A program made the translations under genes and the position numbers. Shown here piece after piece: positions 13,070-23,496 of a DNA stretch of 64,000 nt. Source of the DNA: Sanderia malayensis (taxonomy: Eukaryota > Cnidaria > Scyphozoa > Semaeostomeae > Pelagiidae). Location: contig RQOL01000504.1 in the NCBI GenBank assembly GCA_013076295.1, positions 1 to 64,000 of the forward strand. The letters are read 5' to 3'. Positions within the stretch are counted from its first letter, which is position 1. Every line of letters starts with the position of its first letter. The notes beneath the pieces were generated by a model that searched no databases, was not told where the DNA came from, and saw only the letters and a program-made list of their open reading frames with translations.

Positions 13070-13395
13070 CCAATCTGGAATCGGTGCATGTCACGCCACA
13101 GATGTGTGGCGTACAGAATTAGCAAAACCTGTTTACGCCGGCGTATTTTTGTAGTTTTAACAACTTTGGCGCACGAATTTTTGACAAAAAATATATTCCT
13201 GCTAAATCATGTTTTCTATTTACATGTTTACTTTACTGTCCGCTGCGAAGGAAAGTGATGTTGATTTCCGCAGCACTTATGACAACTTCATGGAGTTTGT
13301 TCATCCGGTAGGTTCCTGCCCCCCACGAAGTGCGTAATTCCTCATAGGTTAGGTTTTTTGATACGTTTTTCGAACGCAAGTCCTCACGAGGAAGT

Positions 13396-16300
13396 ATGAA
13401 ACGAGTCAAATTTCAATTTCAAAACTTGCAAGAAAATTATTGCTGCGTTTGTAAACAAATATGCGAATCACATCATTGTTTTTCATGTGGTAAAAATTGT
13501 CATCCTTTTTGTGGAACTGCTGTTGGCGAAGAAGGCTATGGAGGAAGGGTTTTGTGCACGACGTGCAAGCAAAATGACGAAGTAAATAGAGACATTGAAT
13601 TGGAGGAGGAAGAAGAAGACAATTTAAATGTTGCAGTGGCAGTTACAGGTAAGTTTTGATTGTATTTAGTTACAAGGCCAGAGAAAGTAATAATGACAGT
13701 GGAGAGACCAGGGAGCATGCTGCATGACAATATGGAAAATATTTGGACAATATTTTGGATAGGTACATATTTATTACATTTATCTTTCTCACATGCAGAT
13801 GATACAAAGGTAAAAATGACAAAACCTGAAAGCAAACAGAGAACAATTATGGCCTTATTCGGACAAAACGAGCCAACCCCTGCTAAAAAGCTCAAGAAAT
13901 GCATTGCTGAAAAAAGGATGTTCTGTCTTCTGTGTGCAAGGTAAGCCATTATTTTTATCCTCGTGGAAAAATTATTCTATATTACACACACACACACACT
14001 TTGGTTTGATAGGACACATATAGGAAACCAACCCCGATGACAAAATATTGAGAAGCCAGTTTCAATGTTTGAGTTCCACACCTTATACACACTGCTTGCC
14101 AATATTTTATTTCGTGAATTGTTTTCCTCAGAGCTGTAGAAGAAAGTGGCAAAACAGTTGTTCAAGGTAAAGAGAAGTACATCATTTGTCGTCCCGATCG
14201 AACGTCAAAAAATCGCCATGTGCAAAGAAATCACAAGGATGTTAAAGTGAAAGATGATGCACACTATTCATTTTTGGTTGATCCAAGTCACAAAGAAGCA
14301 GTAGCGATCTCCAAGAAAATTGATGCCATTTCTCAATCCGACAATATAAAACAGCCAAGCAACCATAAAGCTCAACATCTTCCAACCCTTGTGCAAGCAA
14401 CGGTAAAGCCAGTACTTCCGACTTCTCTTGAAACAGATGAGCAAAAATCAAATGACCCCAAGCCAGAAAATCAATTGTTGCTAAACATGGACAAGAAATT
14501 GGATGATTTGGCCAGAGCTGTAGATAAAATATCGCTTCAAGCAAGCACAACTTGCAAAGAAAAGGAACAAAAGAACATTGAAATTGGACCCCTCCTAGCA
14601 GTTGGACAAAAGAACTTTGAAGAAGCTTTGCCTATTGTTGATGAGTGGAACAATGTCAGCAACATCTATGATATCACACAGTTGTTTCCTCAACTAAGGT
14701 TATTTCCTGGCAGCCAAGATGGACAGATTTCAGTGTTGCGATGTGACGTGTGTTACCGATTTTTGACAAAAGATCCATTTTCATCCTTGGATAACCAAAA
14801 AGAAGCATTTGCTTCTGCAAATGCAGGAATAGGAAGGTAAAATTTCATATACCGTAAATTCTCTTTTAGCCCCCTTCTCAATTAAATCCCTTCTTCTATT
14901 AGATAACAATATTATTGATGTAAAAGCCTGATTCTGTCACTGATAAAGTTTCTTATCGCAAAAAATTTATTGAACCCCCTCTCTATTTATACCCCTCCCT
15001 CCTTTAAAGTGCCGGAAAACAATTCATGGTAGATCACTAAGTATTGTTTCCATGTGTTTTAAAGAGAAAAGAATGTGAGAGATATGGTGAGGACGAATTT
15101 CAAACCAGAAACATCAAAAATGTTCTGATTTTGTAACACATTCATGCAAACTTCAATTTCCACAGAAGATAACTTACAAATTATTTTTCTCCAGGTATTC
15201 TGGTTCAATTGCCTGCGGAATTATATTATCAAGTGAAAATTACCTTAAACTAATGGATGGGCACAACTCATATTGGTACAATATGAAGAGGCAAATAAAG
15301 AATCACTTGCTTTGTTCTGGCGAGTTATCCCAGTTGCATATGAACGCACTTAAAGTAAATATTTTTACAGCTAAGATTATATTTTTGCTTGCTTGGTTTA
15401 ATTGTTATTGATTTATCATATAAAACCCTCTTGCTTAGTAACCCCATATTTTTACAGTACAAAGATATGACGGATAAAAGAAGAAAACGGGGCGTGGAAG
15501 TGACAGAAAATCTTGTTCGAATTTGCCTAAATATCATCGAAATGAAAGTGGCTGCTCACCATTTTGAAAATTCAATTGCGTGCCACATTGCCACAGGATC
15601 GGATATGGGGGACATGAGTCACGGCAGAAAGCAATTTAATGAAATTATGAAGGCTGCTGAAATTCACATTGACAAGGAAACGAAAAAGTTTTTACTACAA
15701 CCGTTGGAGAGTACATGTCTTCCACCACATTTCTATGTCACAGCAGACAAAGCCACAGTTAACAGAGTGACGAATCAAGCAGTGATGTTTGGTCTAATGA
15801 TTGAAGGAAAGCGATGTGCCATTCCAGTGAAAGCAAATGAGGTCTATTCCATTTTAGAAGAGGAGATAACAGACAATGATTTGGATGAACAAGACTATTC
15901 AGATGAAGACGACCCAAAGGCAGTGTCTGGTGCTACTGCCCAACAGCTGGCCACATCCATTTATAATGTTCTTAAAGAGACATACCAGCTAGGTGACAAT
16001 CATCTTGCTGCTGCTTGGCAAGGCACGGTTTGTGATGGGCAATACCAGGCAAAAGATTTTGGCACAGAGCTTAATAGGTTACTGGATAGTGCGATTCCAA
16101 AAAAAATGCAGAGTCTTTCTGAAAATCATGAAGACATAAAGAACATGCAATACAAGGGAACACCGCTTGTACAAGGATGGCTGGTGACTGGTCAGCAAAG
16201 GGCAGCTGAAAATGATCCACCAAATGATGTTTGGACCGCAAGAGAGATTCACGATTGTGAGCAAGATCTTAGATGTTTGGCCAGCGATTTGTTAACATCA

Positions 16301-17221
16301 TTTAAGATACGCATCCAGGAAGTCAATCAATTGCAAAAAGTTATGTTGTGCATGGACCTTGACTCCATTGTCAAATTGGTTGTTGGGGAAAGAAACAAGA
16401 ACGGTTTTGTCAAAATTAATGAAGGAGCCTTAGAGTCATATGGCGCTGAAGAATTTCGACTGTATTATCAACACATCTGCAGCCAAAGGCACATTAGAGA
16501 GCTTGCTGAATTGAAAGATCTAATGCTCGACCCGTCATTGTCACATGTGGTCCACCGTGCTTTAAAGAATTTTCTAAAGGATCTCTTCTGGAATCCAAAC
16601 AACCTCTGCTTATTGATGAAATGTATTCTTGTTCTTTCCGAGAAAGATCAGCTTGTTCCGATCACAAGAATATTTGAGAAAGAAGTAGTGGAAGATCTTA
16701 CAGCATTAAAAAAAAAAGTGGGACAACTGCAAGTTTTTGGGATGGTAGATGATAATGTGACAGAACGATTTGTCCTTCAGAATATATACATTCTGGAATT
16801 TTCAAAGCTGACTCTGTATGCAGTTTTGAATGAAGAAGAACTTCTGCAACAGATTTATGCAAATCCTGAGATTTACAATGCTCTTGGTGTGGAAATGTGT
16901 ATTTGTATAGACATGGCAATGGCCAAAGGAGGAACGGAAGCAATAGTGGAGAGTTTTTACTCGTCAATGAAAGCACAAACTATGCAGGGTGGACAAAACA
17001 CCGAGACTTTGGCATTGCGAACGAAGCTAGAATGGTCAATCCCACCTGTGATTCAGGCAGATAAGATCGTCAGAGGTGCTGCAACGATATATATTGAAGG
17101 AGACAAAACCAAGAACTACCGCTCCCATCGCTGGCCAATTGTCGGTGGCTGCAGGAGAAGATCCTCTAAAGTCCTTGAAAGAATATCACAGTCAGATGCA
17201 AATATGTCATTTCTTGTTTAA
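13396..17221 (+). CDS. Divergent hAT-like transposase, 1007 aa, five exons, intact
   Basis: Exons 13396-13648, 13799-13940, 14132-14836, 15195-15354 and 15458-17221 all have GT/AG borders and total 3024 nt, exactly 1008 codons with TAA. Residues 10-60 form a PHD/RING-like Cys/His cluster (CCVCKQICESHHCFSCGKN, CHPFCG, CTTCK), then an acidic run. A BED-like C2-H pair is split across exons 2-3 (MFCLLCAR; RHVQRNH). The last exon has FYVTADKATVNRVTNQ, resembling the hAT first-Asp segment (ADxxT...Q), TVCDGQYQAKDFG as a second-Asp candidate, and GGTEAIVESFYSSMK as a Glu candidate. The ending SIPPVIQ...AATIY...HRWP is shared by related invertebrate proteins I recall but cannot name. AATAAA lies near 17367. 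Function is inferred from element structure and these weak motifs. Confidence 0.8.
14845..15060. repeat. Short repeat inside intron 3 of the nested transposase gene
   Basis: The stretch begins ACCGTAAATTC and contains runs of pyrimidine-rich CCCCCT/CCCCTCC blocks. It resembles a second segment near 51780-51930 (reverse sense: TACCGTAAATCCTTC then AGCCCCC), so it is probably a small mobile repeat. It contains no coding signal. Confidence 0.4.
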
Positions 17222-17502
17222 TTTTGAACTCTGATTGAATCTTAGTGACAAGTTTAGTTGTACTCTCGTTTGTTGTACATAGGTTAATTGAAATATAATC
17301 ACAAGAGTGTTTCTATGTTTGTATTATTTCCACATTTCTACATTCACATACATAAAACCAGCATTCAATAAAATATCACACCCATGATGATGCCACGCCC
17401 AAAATATGCAGAATGTAAGAAAACGTGTTGGCGTAACTGACTTTAACCTTTGGCGCAGATATGTGGCGTAACAAAATCGCCGATTCCACTATGGTTGTCA
17501 TT

Positions 17503-19098
17503 GAAACTTTACAGCTTAACTTTTAAAGTAGTTCCTGTCAGTCTTACTGGCTCAAGACGAGTTAAAAATCAGAATGATCTCAACCTAGATGATGATGCAT
17601 CAGATGTGGATGAGACACAAGATTTATCCACTGACAATTCTATACTAGATGCTTATGCAGACCGATTACACACTGGCTCAGAGAATATGGAAAATATGAA
17701 TTTATTCCAATTTTCAAATCAATATACTATTTACAGAAATAGACTTACTAAAATATCAGCCAATGTAGTTCCCAGATTTTTTCCAGTTTACTCTGCAAAT
17801 CCACAGGGAAAGAACTATCATCTATATTGTAAATTTCAACTTATACTTTATAAACCATGGCAGAACTGCACAACCGAAATTATAAATAGTGAAGAGTCTG
17901 TAGAAAATTACATTCATGCATGGAACGAGTTTTTGCGAACACCATTTGCTGAAAGCAATGTTCCGGATTGGTATAACAGATTGCAAGATGTCATACAACA
18001 TGAAAATGCTGAGCAAAATTGTAATGTGCAGCAAACAGAAAATTGTGAACAAGAGGAGTGGATGATTATTTCTGATCTCCATTCTGCATTTCAAGAAACA
18101 ATTAATGAGAATAATTTGACAACCTGGCATGAAACCAGGGAACATTATAGCACTGAACAACTGGGTGAATTGACAACTTGGGTAACAACAAATCGACACC
18201 AGTTTACAAACAATATCCATCATTATGATGGAGTTGACTTGTCAACATTAAATTATTTACAGAGATCTGCTTACAATACCATTATTAACCACCATTGTAA
18301 TGAAAACAGAGCAAAAGAGCCTCTTTGTTTAATTATTATCGGAGAAGCTGGTACTAGTAAAAGTTACTTAATTAATGCAATAAAAAATACATTACGAGAA
18401 AAATGTGCCATAACAGCAACTACAGGAAATGCAGCATTTAACATAAAAGGTATCACCATTTATTCCCTCCTAAAGCTTCCAGTAGGAATAAAAGGGCACA
18501 AACAACTTGCAGGGGAAAGTCTTGCAAGATTGCAGGATTCCCTGAAGAACACTGATTATATCATTGTCGATGAGTACCCAATGCTTGGCCAAAAAACATT
18601 TGGCTGGATTGACAGGTGTTGCCAACAATCAACTGCTGTGCATGATACAATATTTGGAGGCAAATCTCTTATTTTAGTTGGAGATCCAGCACCATTGCCT
18701 CCTGTTGCAGATAAGCCATTATATTACCATAAACCATCTGAAATCGTCTGAAATAGGTGAACGAGGCTATCTGGCATTTATGATGTTTAATAAAGTTATT
18801 AAACTTGATGTTAACCAAAGAGTTCAAGGTAATACAACAGACAGTATTGGGTTTCGCAGCTTGTTAATGCGATTAAGAAAAGGAAAAACAAGCAGGCAGG
18901 ACTGGCAAACTATCTTAACACGACAACCATCAGCAGTACCAAACTTATCTTACTTTCATGATGCAGTGAGATTGTTCTATAGTAATGAAGATGTTGCAAA
19001 TTATAATCGCAACAGTTTATTAGCCTTAAATACACCTATTGCTCATATTGAAGCAAACCACTCACCAATTTCAGCAAAAACTGTGAGCTCAGTAGAAT
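17503..19098 (+). pseudogene. Helitron 1 Pif1-type helicase, N-terminal part
   Basis: Continues the Rep frame: VPVSLTGSRRV, an acidic linker, then helicase. Motif I reads GEAGTSKSYLI near 18345, where GTGKS is expected, so the second Gly of the P-loop is Ser. Motif II reads IIVDEYPMLG near 18560 (DEY-ML, with Pro for Ser) and motif III is near 18670 (LVGDPAPLPP, where a GD.QLPP-like segment is expected). A frameshift near 18740-18760 moves reading to a segment with GYLAFMMFNKVIKLDVNQRV, FRSLLMRLRKGKT and DVANYN. The frame then runs into the ISL2EU-like insertion after TVSSVE. Altered P-loop plus frameshift indicate a dead enzyme. Confidence 0.88.
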
Positions 19099-19411
19099 TC
19101 GCCTTTCCCCTTATTCGCGATGACCGCAGTGCATTCTGGGAGTAGTGGTATCAAACGCGCGATTCCATGGTAAACAAACAGTGATTTGAATATGAGCAGC
19201 ATGGATTCTCTATTGAATACAGATTTTGATGCCAATTGTTCCAGCAAATCTGACCCTAGTTTTTCTCAAAACTCTTGCACGGGTCAGATCCTCTCTCCAT
19301 GTCAAGAAAGCCTTCAGAAAGTCAATACTGGGGCGGGAGCAACCAAGGAATGTCTTATGGCGAGTGACGCTGCTGTTAGGCCTCATACAAGCCGGTCAGT
19401 GGAAGATCGAG
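19099..19411 (+). repeat. Left 313-bp TIR of the ISL2EU-like element
   Basis: Begins TCGCCTTTCCCCTTATTCGC and ends just after GGAAGATCGAG. By eye it is identical to the reverse complement of 22461-22773. It contains the start codon and first 73 codons of the THAP transposase and about 90 bp upstream, so promoter and N-terminus are within the repeat. Confidence 0.97.
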
Positions 19412-20859
19412 CAATCGAAAAGGAAAAAGTTACCAGGGGAGGATACACATGTGCTGTTCCAAAATGCACAAATAATTCAAAAAGAGATACCAATCTAAGT
19501 TGGTATTGTTTTCCTGATGGAAAAGATGAGAAGAAACAAGAACTCCGTAAAAAGTGGATTAATCTGGTGAGTCGCAAAGATTTTAGGCCCTCCAAATATC
19601 ACAGGGTTTGCTCAGAACATTTTGTTGGGGGCAAGAAAACGTATTTGAACAATCTACCACTCATTGTACCAAAAGCTACCAGGCCTGTAATACCCACCCC
19701 CAGGAGTACAGTGAAAGCAAGAAATCGTGATCCACACATTATCTTGAAAGCAAAGGAAAATGTGCAGATTGGAAGTAGTGTGCATGAGAAATGTGTAGAG
19801 GAAGAAAATAAACTATTGAAGGAAGAATTACAAGCCATGAAAGAAAGTCATAAAGAGGAGATTGAACGTCTAAAAAACGAGATTGAAGATTTAAAGCAAG
19901 AAAATGAAAGACTTCGTCTTCAAGCAAAATTTTCAGTTGAAACAATAAAAGACAATGATAAAAAGTTTCAGTTTTACACTGGTCTACCAAATTATCAAGT
20001 TTTTAAAATGCTGTTTGATTCCTTTGGCCCAGCTGTCCATAAATTGATATATTATGACTCGAACACCAGGGCTGAAAATGTTAAAGAAGATACATGTAAA
20101 AGAGGACCAAAAAGGTCCACGATAGCAGAAGAAGAACTTTTTATTGTGCTGGTTCGCCTTCGGTGTGGAATCCTTGAGGAAGATATTGCCTACAGGACAC
20201 AAATGTCTAAAAGTCATGTTTCCAGGATATTGATTACTTGGATTGATTTTCTTCATTCATGGTTTCGAGCAATGCCAATATGGCCAACTCGTCAAATAAT
20301 TGAAAAGACAATGCCAAAGTCTTTCAAAGAGGCATATCCCACTACAAGAGTTGTGATTGATGCAACAGAAATTTTTATTGAGATGCCCAGTTCAATCAGA
20401 TCTCAAAGTGAAACCTATTCCTCATACAAACATCATAACACAGCAAAGGGTCTCATAGGAATAGCACCATCTGGCATGATAACATTTGCATCTGATCTTT
20501 ATGCTGGAAGGGTCAGTGATAAAGCAATAACTAAGGACAGTGGAATTTTGAATTTACTTGAGGATGGAGACAGTGTAATGGCTGATAAAGGGTTTGATAT
20601 ATCAAATGAGATGCCGGAAAACACAGCTTTGAACATTCCACCTTTCTTGAGAGACCATTCATCTCTTACTATTGAAGAGGAAACAATTACAAGGCGCATT
20701 GCAGCTGTTCGAGTTCATGTTGAACGTGCTATAAGACGAGTTAAAGTATTTAGAATATTGAAAACAATATTTCCCATTAAAATGGCTGCAGATTTGAATA
20801 AAATATGGATTGTATGTGTATATTTAACCAACTTTTTGCCACCACTAATAAAAGAATAA
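19192..20859 (+). CDS. THAP-domain DDE transposase (ISL2EU-like), 555 aa, intact
   Basis: Cuts and rejoins the element. Residues 1-73 are encoded in the TIR and shared with the opposite gene. A THAP zinc finger (C2CH: CAVPKCTNN, then VCSEHF) spans about residues 85-165. A coiled coil of about 45 residues rich in E, K and L follows, then a helix-turn-helix (EEDIAYRTQMSKSHVSRIL). The DDE_Tnp_4 catalytic domain has Asp in VVIDATEIFIE, Asp in VMADKGFDI and Glu in VHVERAIRRVK. No interruption is present and the stop is TAA at 20857. The start ATG at 19192 is chosen over the upstream TTG. AATAAAG overlaps the stop codon as a possible polyadenylation signal. Confidence 0.95.
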   Translation: MSSMDSLLNTDFDANCSSKSDPSFSQNSCTGQILSPCQESLQKVNTGAGATKECLMASDAAVRPHTSRSVEDRAIEKEKVTRGGYTCAVPKCTNNSKRDTNLSWYCFPDGKDEKKQELRKKWINLVSRKDFRPSKYHRVCSEHFVGGKKTYLNNLPLIVPKATRPVIPTPRSTVKARNRDPHIILKAKENVQIGSSVHEKCVEEENKLLKEELQAMKESHKEEIERLKNEIEDLKQENERLRLQAKFSVETIKDNDKKFQFYTGLPNYQVFKMLFDSFGPAVHKLIYYDSNTRAENVKEDTCKRGPKRSTIAEEELFIVLVRLRCGILEEDIAYRTQMSKSHVSRILITWIDFLHSWFRAMPIWPTRQIIEKTMPKSFKEAYPTTRVVIDATEIFIEMPSSIRSQSETYSSYKHHNTAKGLIGIAPSGMITFASDLYAGRVSDKAITKDSGILNLLEDGDSVMADKGFDISNEMPENTALNIPPFLRDHSSLTIEEETITRRIAAVRVHVERAIRRVKVFRILKTIFPIKMAADLNKIWIVCVYLTNFLPPLIKE

Positions 20860-20895
20860 AGTTAAATAACATTTATAGTTGTACCAGATATCTGG

Positions 20896-22680
20896 CTACA
20901 AATGTTCAACTATATAATTTATGTAAAAATCAGTAAGCTCTGGAAGCATCCTGTTGTGCCATAAGGATACATCACAAGCAATTCTTTCAACAAATAGTTC
21001 TTTTTCTGTGTAGACTGCAAAGTCAATCCATTTTAATTGAGCAATGTTCATCACTCCTTGACACTGGAAAAAATAACCATGATTCTGTTTCAATGCTGGC
21101 TTCCCATTTTCATTCATTATCATGAAGAAATCTCTCATTGTGGCAGCTTCATTAATACAAAAATCTTTCTTTGTGAAAGGGCATTTTATTTCGATCGCAC
21201 CAACAATTTTTCCGGCCTCCATTACAATGCCATCTGGACTTGCCCCTAACCAGGGCCAAGTAGGATTAATTATCAAGCCTGCATTCATAATCTGCTGATT
21301 TTTTTCAAGTCTTTCATTTACATACTGTTGCAAGGCAACCTTTTCTTTATCCAAACCCCATTGTATCGAAGGTGGATTCACCTTTCTTGATGAATTTTTC
21401 TTTATTACTGCATCTATTATTGACTTTGGGTGTATGTTTTTTCTTCTGTTTAAAACACGGCCAAATATTGATGCAGTTGAACGTTTTGATCTCTCAAAAA
21501 ACCAAATTCTACTTTAGCTCTGTTCCCTTGTTTGCTCCTCAATCAACCTTGCCTTGGACAATGAAATACAAACATTTTGCGCAATTGTTTCCTTTGTACT
21601 TTCATTTGGAATTAATCTGTCATCAAAGGTTGCAGACATTTTCATGAATATATCAAGCCTTTCAGGTTCATTTATTGGGCTTGGTTCATTTGGAATTTCT
21701 TCTGACACCATTTTCTGGCATGGGTTTATAGATGAAAAATAAAAACTAGATGCAATACAGTCATTGCCCTTCAATGTTTGTGCTAATAATGTTGCCTGTC
21801 CTGCTTTTTCAAGAGCATCTGCCATGTTCCTTATTGTATCTCTGGAAATTGTTCTTGCAAACATTGGGGTAGCACAATAATTGTCTCTTGAACCATTTAC
21901 TGGAGGCTTCTTCCTTGTCATGCATTTGTCCCTTGTGAAATTGGATTTCTCAAAGACAAGGTCATTAAATTTGACTGCCACACTTGAGTCCAATTTCTTG
22001 CCTGGAACACTCCATTTTTGCAATACTTGAGTACAGGTTACCGTCTCTGGGACATAAGATAACTCTAAGTTTGAATAGTCTAGTAATGTGTACAGAAGAG
22101 CTGCTACATGCTTGCAGCAGCCCCCTGCACCTGCTTTGCAATTGCATTTGGCATGAATTACATCTCCTGTTTTCTGATTTAAATGGCAATAAACAACGTA
22201 TTTCATGCTCTTCATTGAAGCAGATACATTTGACTTTACCAAAAAAAGCGTCAAGTTATCTGTAAGCACATTGGACTTCACTTCAACATTTGAAATGTAT
22301 CCTTCCTTCCACAGTTTGTAGCCGTGTAATTTGTTTCTGTGTGCCTTTGGAGCAATCTTGTCTGGCATAGTCTTTGCATTATTTACCAGTTTATCATTTA
22401 AATGTTGTTCTGTGAACTTTGGTAGGTCTTTTAAATCAATACCCCAATTTCCAAATTTTTCTCGATCTTCCACTGACCGGCTTGTATGAGGCCTAACAGC
22501 AGCGTCACTCGCCATAAGACATTCCTTGGTTGCTCCCGCCCCAGTATTGACTTTCTGAAGGCTTTCTTGACATGGAGAGAGGATCTGACCCGTGCAAGAG
22601 TTTTGAGAAAAACTAGGGTCAGATTTGCTGGAACAATTGGCATCAAAATCTGTATTCAATAGAGAATCCATGCTGCTCAT
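20896..22680 (-). pseudogene. SWIM zinc-finger YqaJ nuclease, one in-frame stop
   Basis: The accessory nuclease of the element. It starts in the right TIR, so its first 73 residues equal those of the THAP transposase. It continues EKFGNWGIDLKDLPKF, then a SWIM finger (CNCKAGAGGCCKHVAALLY), a middle region, and the YqaJ/RecB-type nuclease: RSTASIFGRVL, IQWGLDKEKVA, LGASPDGIVMEAG, AIEIKCPF and YFFQCQGVM. The Asp of SPDG and the Glu/Lys of EIK are the expected metal-binding residues. One TAA at 21514-21516 (codon 389) interrupts an otherwise single frame; the sequence on both sides is conserved, so this looks like a recent point change. Total length would be about 594 codons. Confidence 0.92.
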
Positions 22681-22773
22681 ATTCAAATCACTGTTTGTTT
22701 ACCATGGAATCGCGCGTTTGATACCACTACTCCCAGAATGCACTGCGGTCATCGCGAATAAGGGGAAAGGCGA
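22461..22773 (-). repeat. Right 313-bp TIR of the ISL2EU-like element
   Basis: Reverse complement of 19099-19411, no difference seen. It carries the start ATG (22680) and the N-terminal codons of the SWIM-YqaJ gene. Confidence 0.97.
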
Positions 22774-22775
22774 AT

Positions 22776-23290
22776 TCTCCGGATTGCAACCTGAACTCCA
22801 TCTTGCAAAAAATGCTAGAGTCATGTTGACCATGAATTGATGGCCTTCAGTTGGGCTTTGTAATGCGGCAATTGGACAAATACATGACATAATATATGAT
22901 ATTGGAATACAACCACCCAAATTACCAACAGCAGTTATTGTGAGATTTGATGAATACACAGGACCATCTTGGATGCACGAACACCCACATTGTGTACCAA
23001 TATCACCAGTTACACTTACTTGTATAGACTCCAAATCTAACATTTTAGAAAGACAACAACTGCCATTATGGCTTGCATGGTCATTCACCATTCATAAAAG
23101 CCAGGGTTTGACGCTAGCCAAAGCTTGGGTAAATATTGGCAAATCTGAAAAGTCGCCAGGAATTTCATATGTTGCACTCAGTAGAGTAAAAACTCTTTCA
23201 TCCATTGTTATTGAACCAATGTCATATGAAAGGCTCACAACATTCTCAAACTCTTCATCATTTACACTGAGATTGAGAGAGGAAAAATGA
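22776..23290 (+). pseudogene. Helitron 1 Pif1-type helicase, C-terminal part
   Basis: Resumes the helicase after the ISL2EU-like insertion: SGLQPELHLAKNARVMLTMN, then a TGA, GLCNAAIGQIHDIIY, IVRFDEYTGPS, CVPISPV, LPLWLAWSFTIHKSQGLTL (motif V-like) and YVALSRVKTL (motif VI-like). The order matches the end of Helitron helicases. The frame ends TGA at 23288. The TGA near 22838 replaces a conserved position after MLTMN, so this part is also inactive. Confidence 0.9.
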
Positions 23291-23496
23291 CTAGGTCATT
23301 TAGCCCAAACAACTGCATAATCCATAAATCAACTAAACTTTTAGTTCACAATTTCCATTTTATGTAATATATATAATACAGAACAAACTCAACAAATCTA
23401 ATAAATATTTCACTACAAAATATCATCACTTATGCATTGAAAGTCCTCACAGTTTATTTTATTCAATATTTTAAATTGAAAGTTCACAAAGAAAAA

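Larger units (their letters stand above)
13070..17494 (+). mobile_element. 4.4-kb DNA transposon with 8-bp TSD, nested in Helitron 1
   Basis: TTGTCATT is present on both sides (13062-13069 and 17495-17502; 9 bp if the preceding G is counted). The termini read inward CCAATCTGGAATCGG (left) and CCATAGTGGAATCGG (right), followed by more shared sequence ending in ACGCCACA. Removing the element and one TTGTCATT joins the Helitron frame as HHLLSLKLYSLTF, as expected for that protein. The 8-bp duplication suits hAT- or P-like elements. It carries a single intact five-exon gene. Confidence 0.93.
19099..22773. mobile_element. ISL2EU-like transposon (THAP-DDE plus SWIM-YqaJ)
   Basis: Identical 313-bp inverted repeats (19099-19411 and 22461-22773) bound two convergent genes. 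Each end sits in the palindrome GAATTC, so the target duplication cannot be fixed: AT (19097-19098 and 22774-22775) fits the 2-bp duplication I recall for ISL2EU, but up to 6 bp is possible. Removing the element rejoins the Helitron frame at SSVE-F-SGLQPEL. A DDE_Tnp_4 transposase with THAP domain plus a YqaJ nuclease is the gene pair known for ISL2EU. Identical repeats and a nearly intact pair show a recent insertion. Confidence 0.92.
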
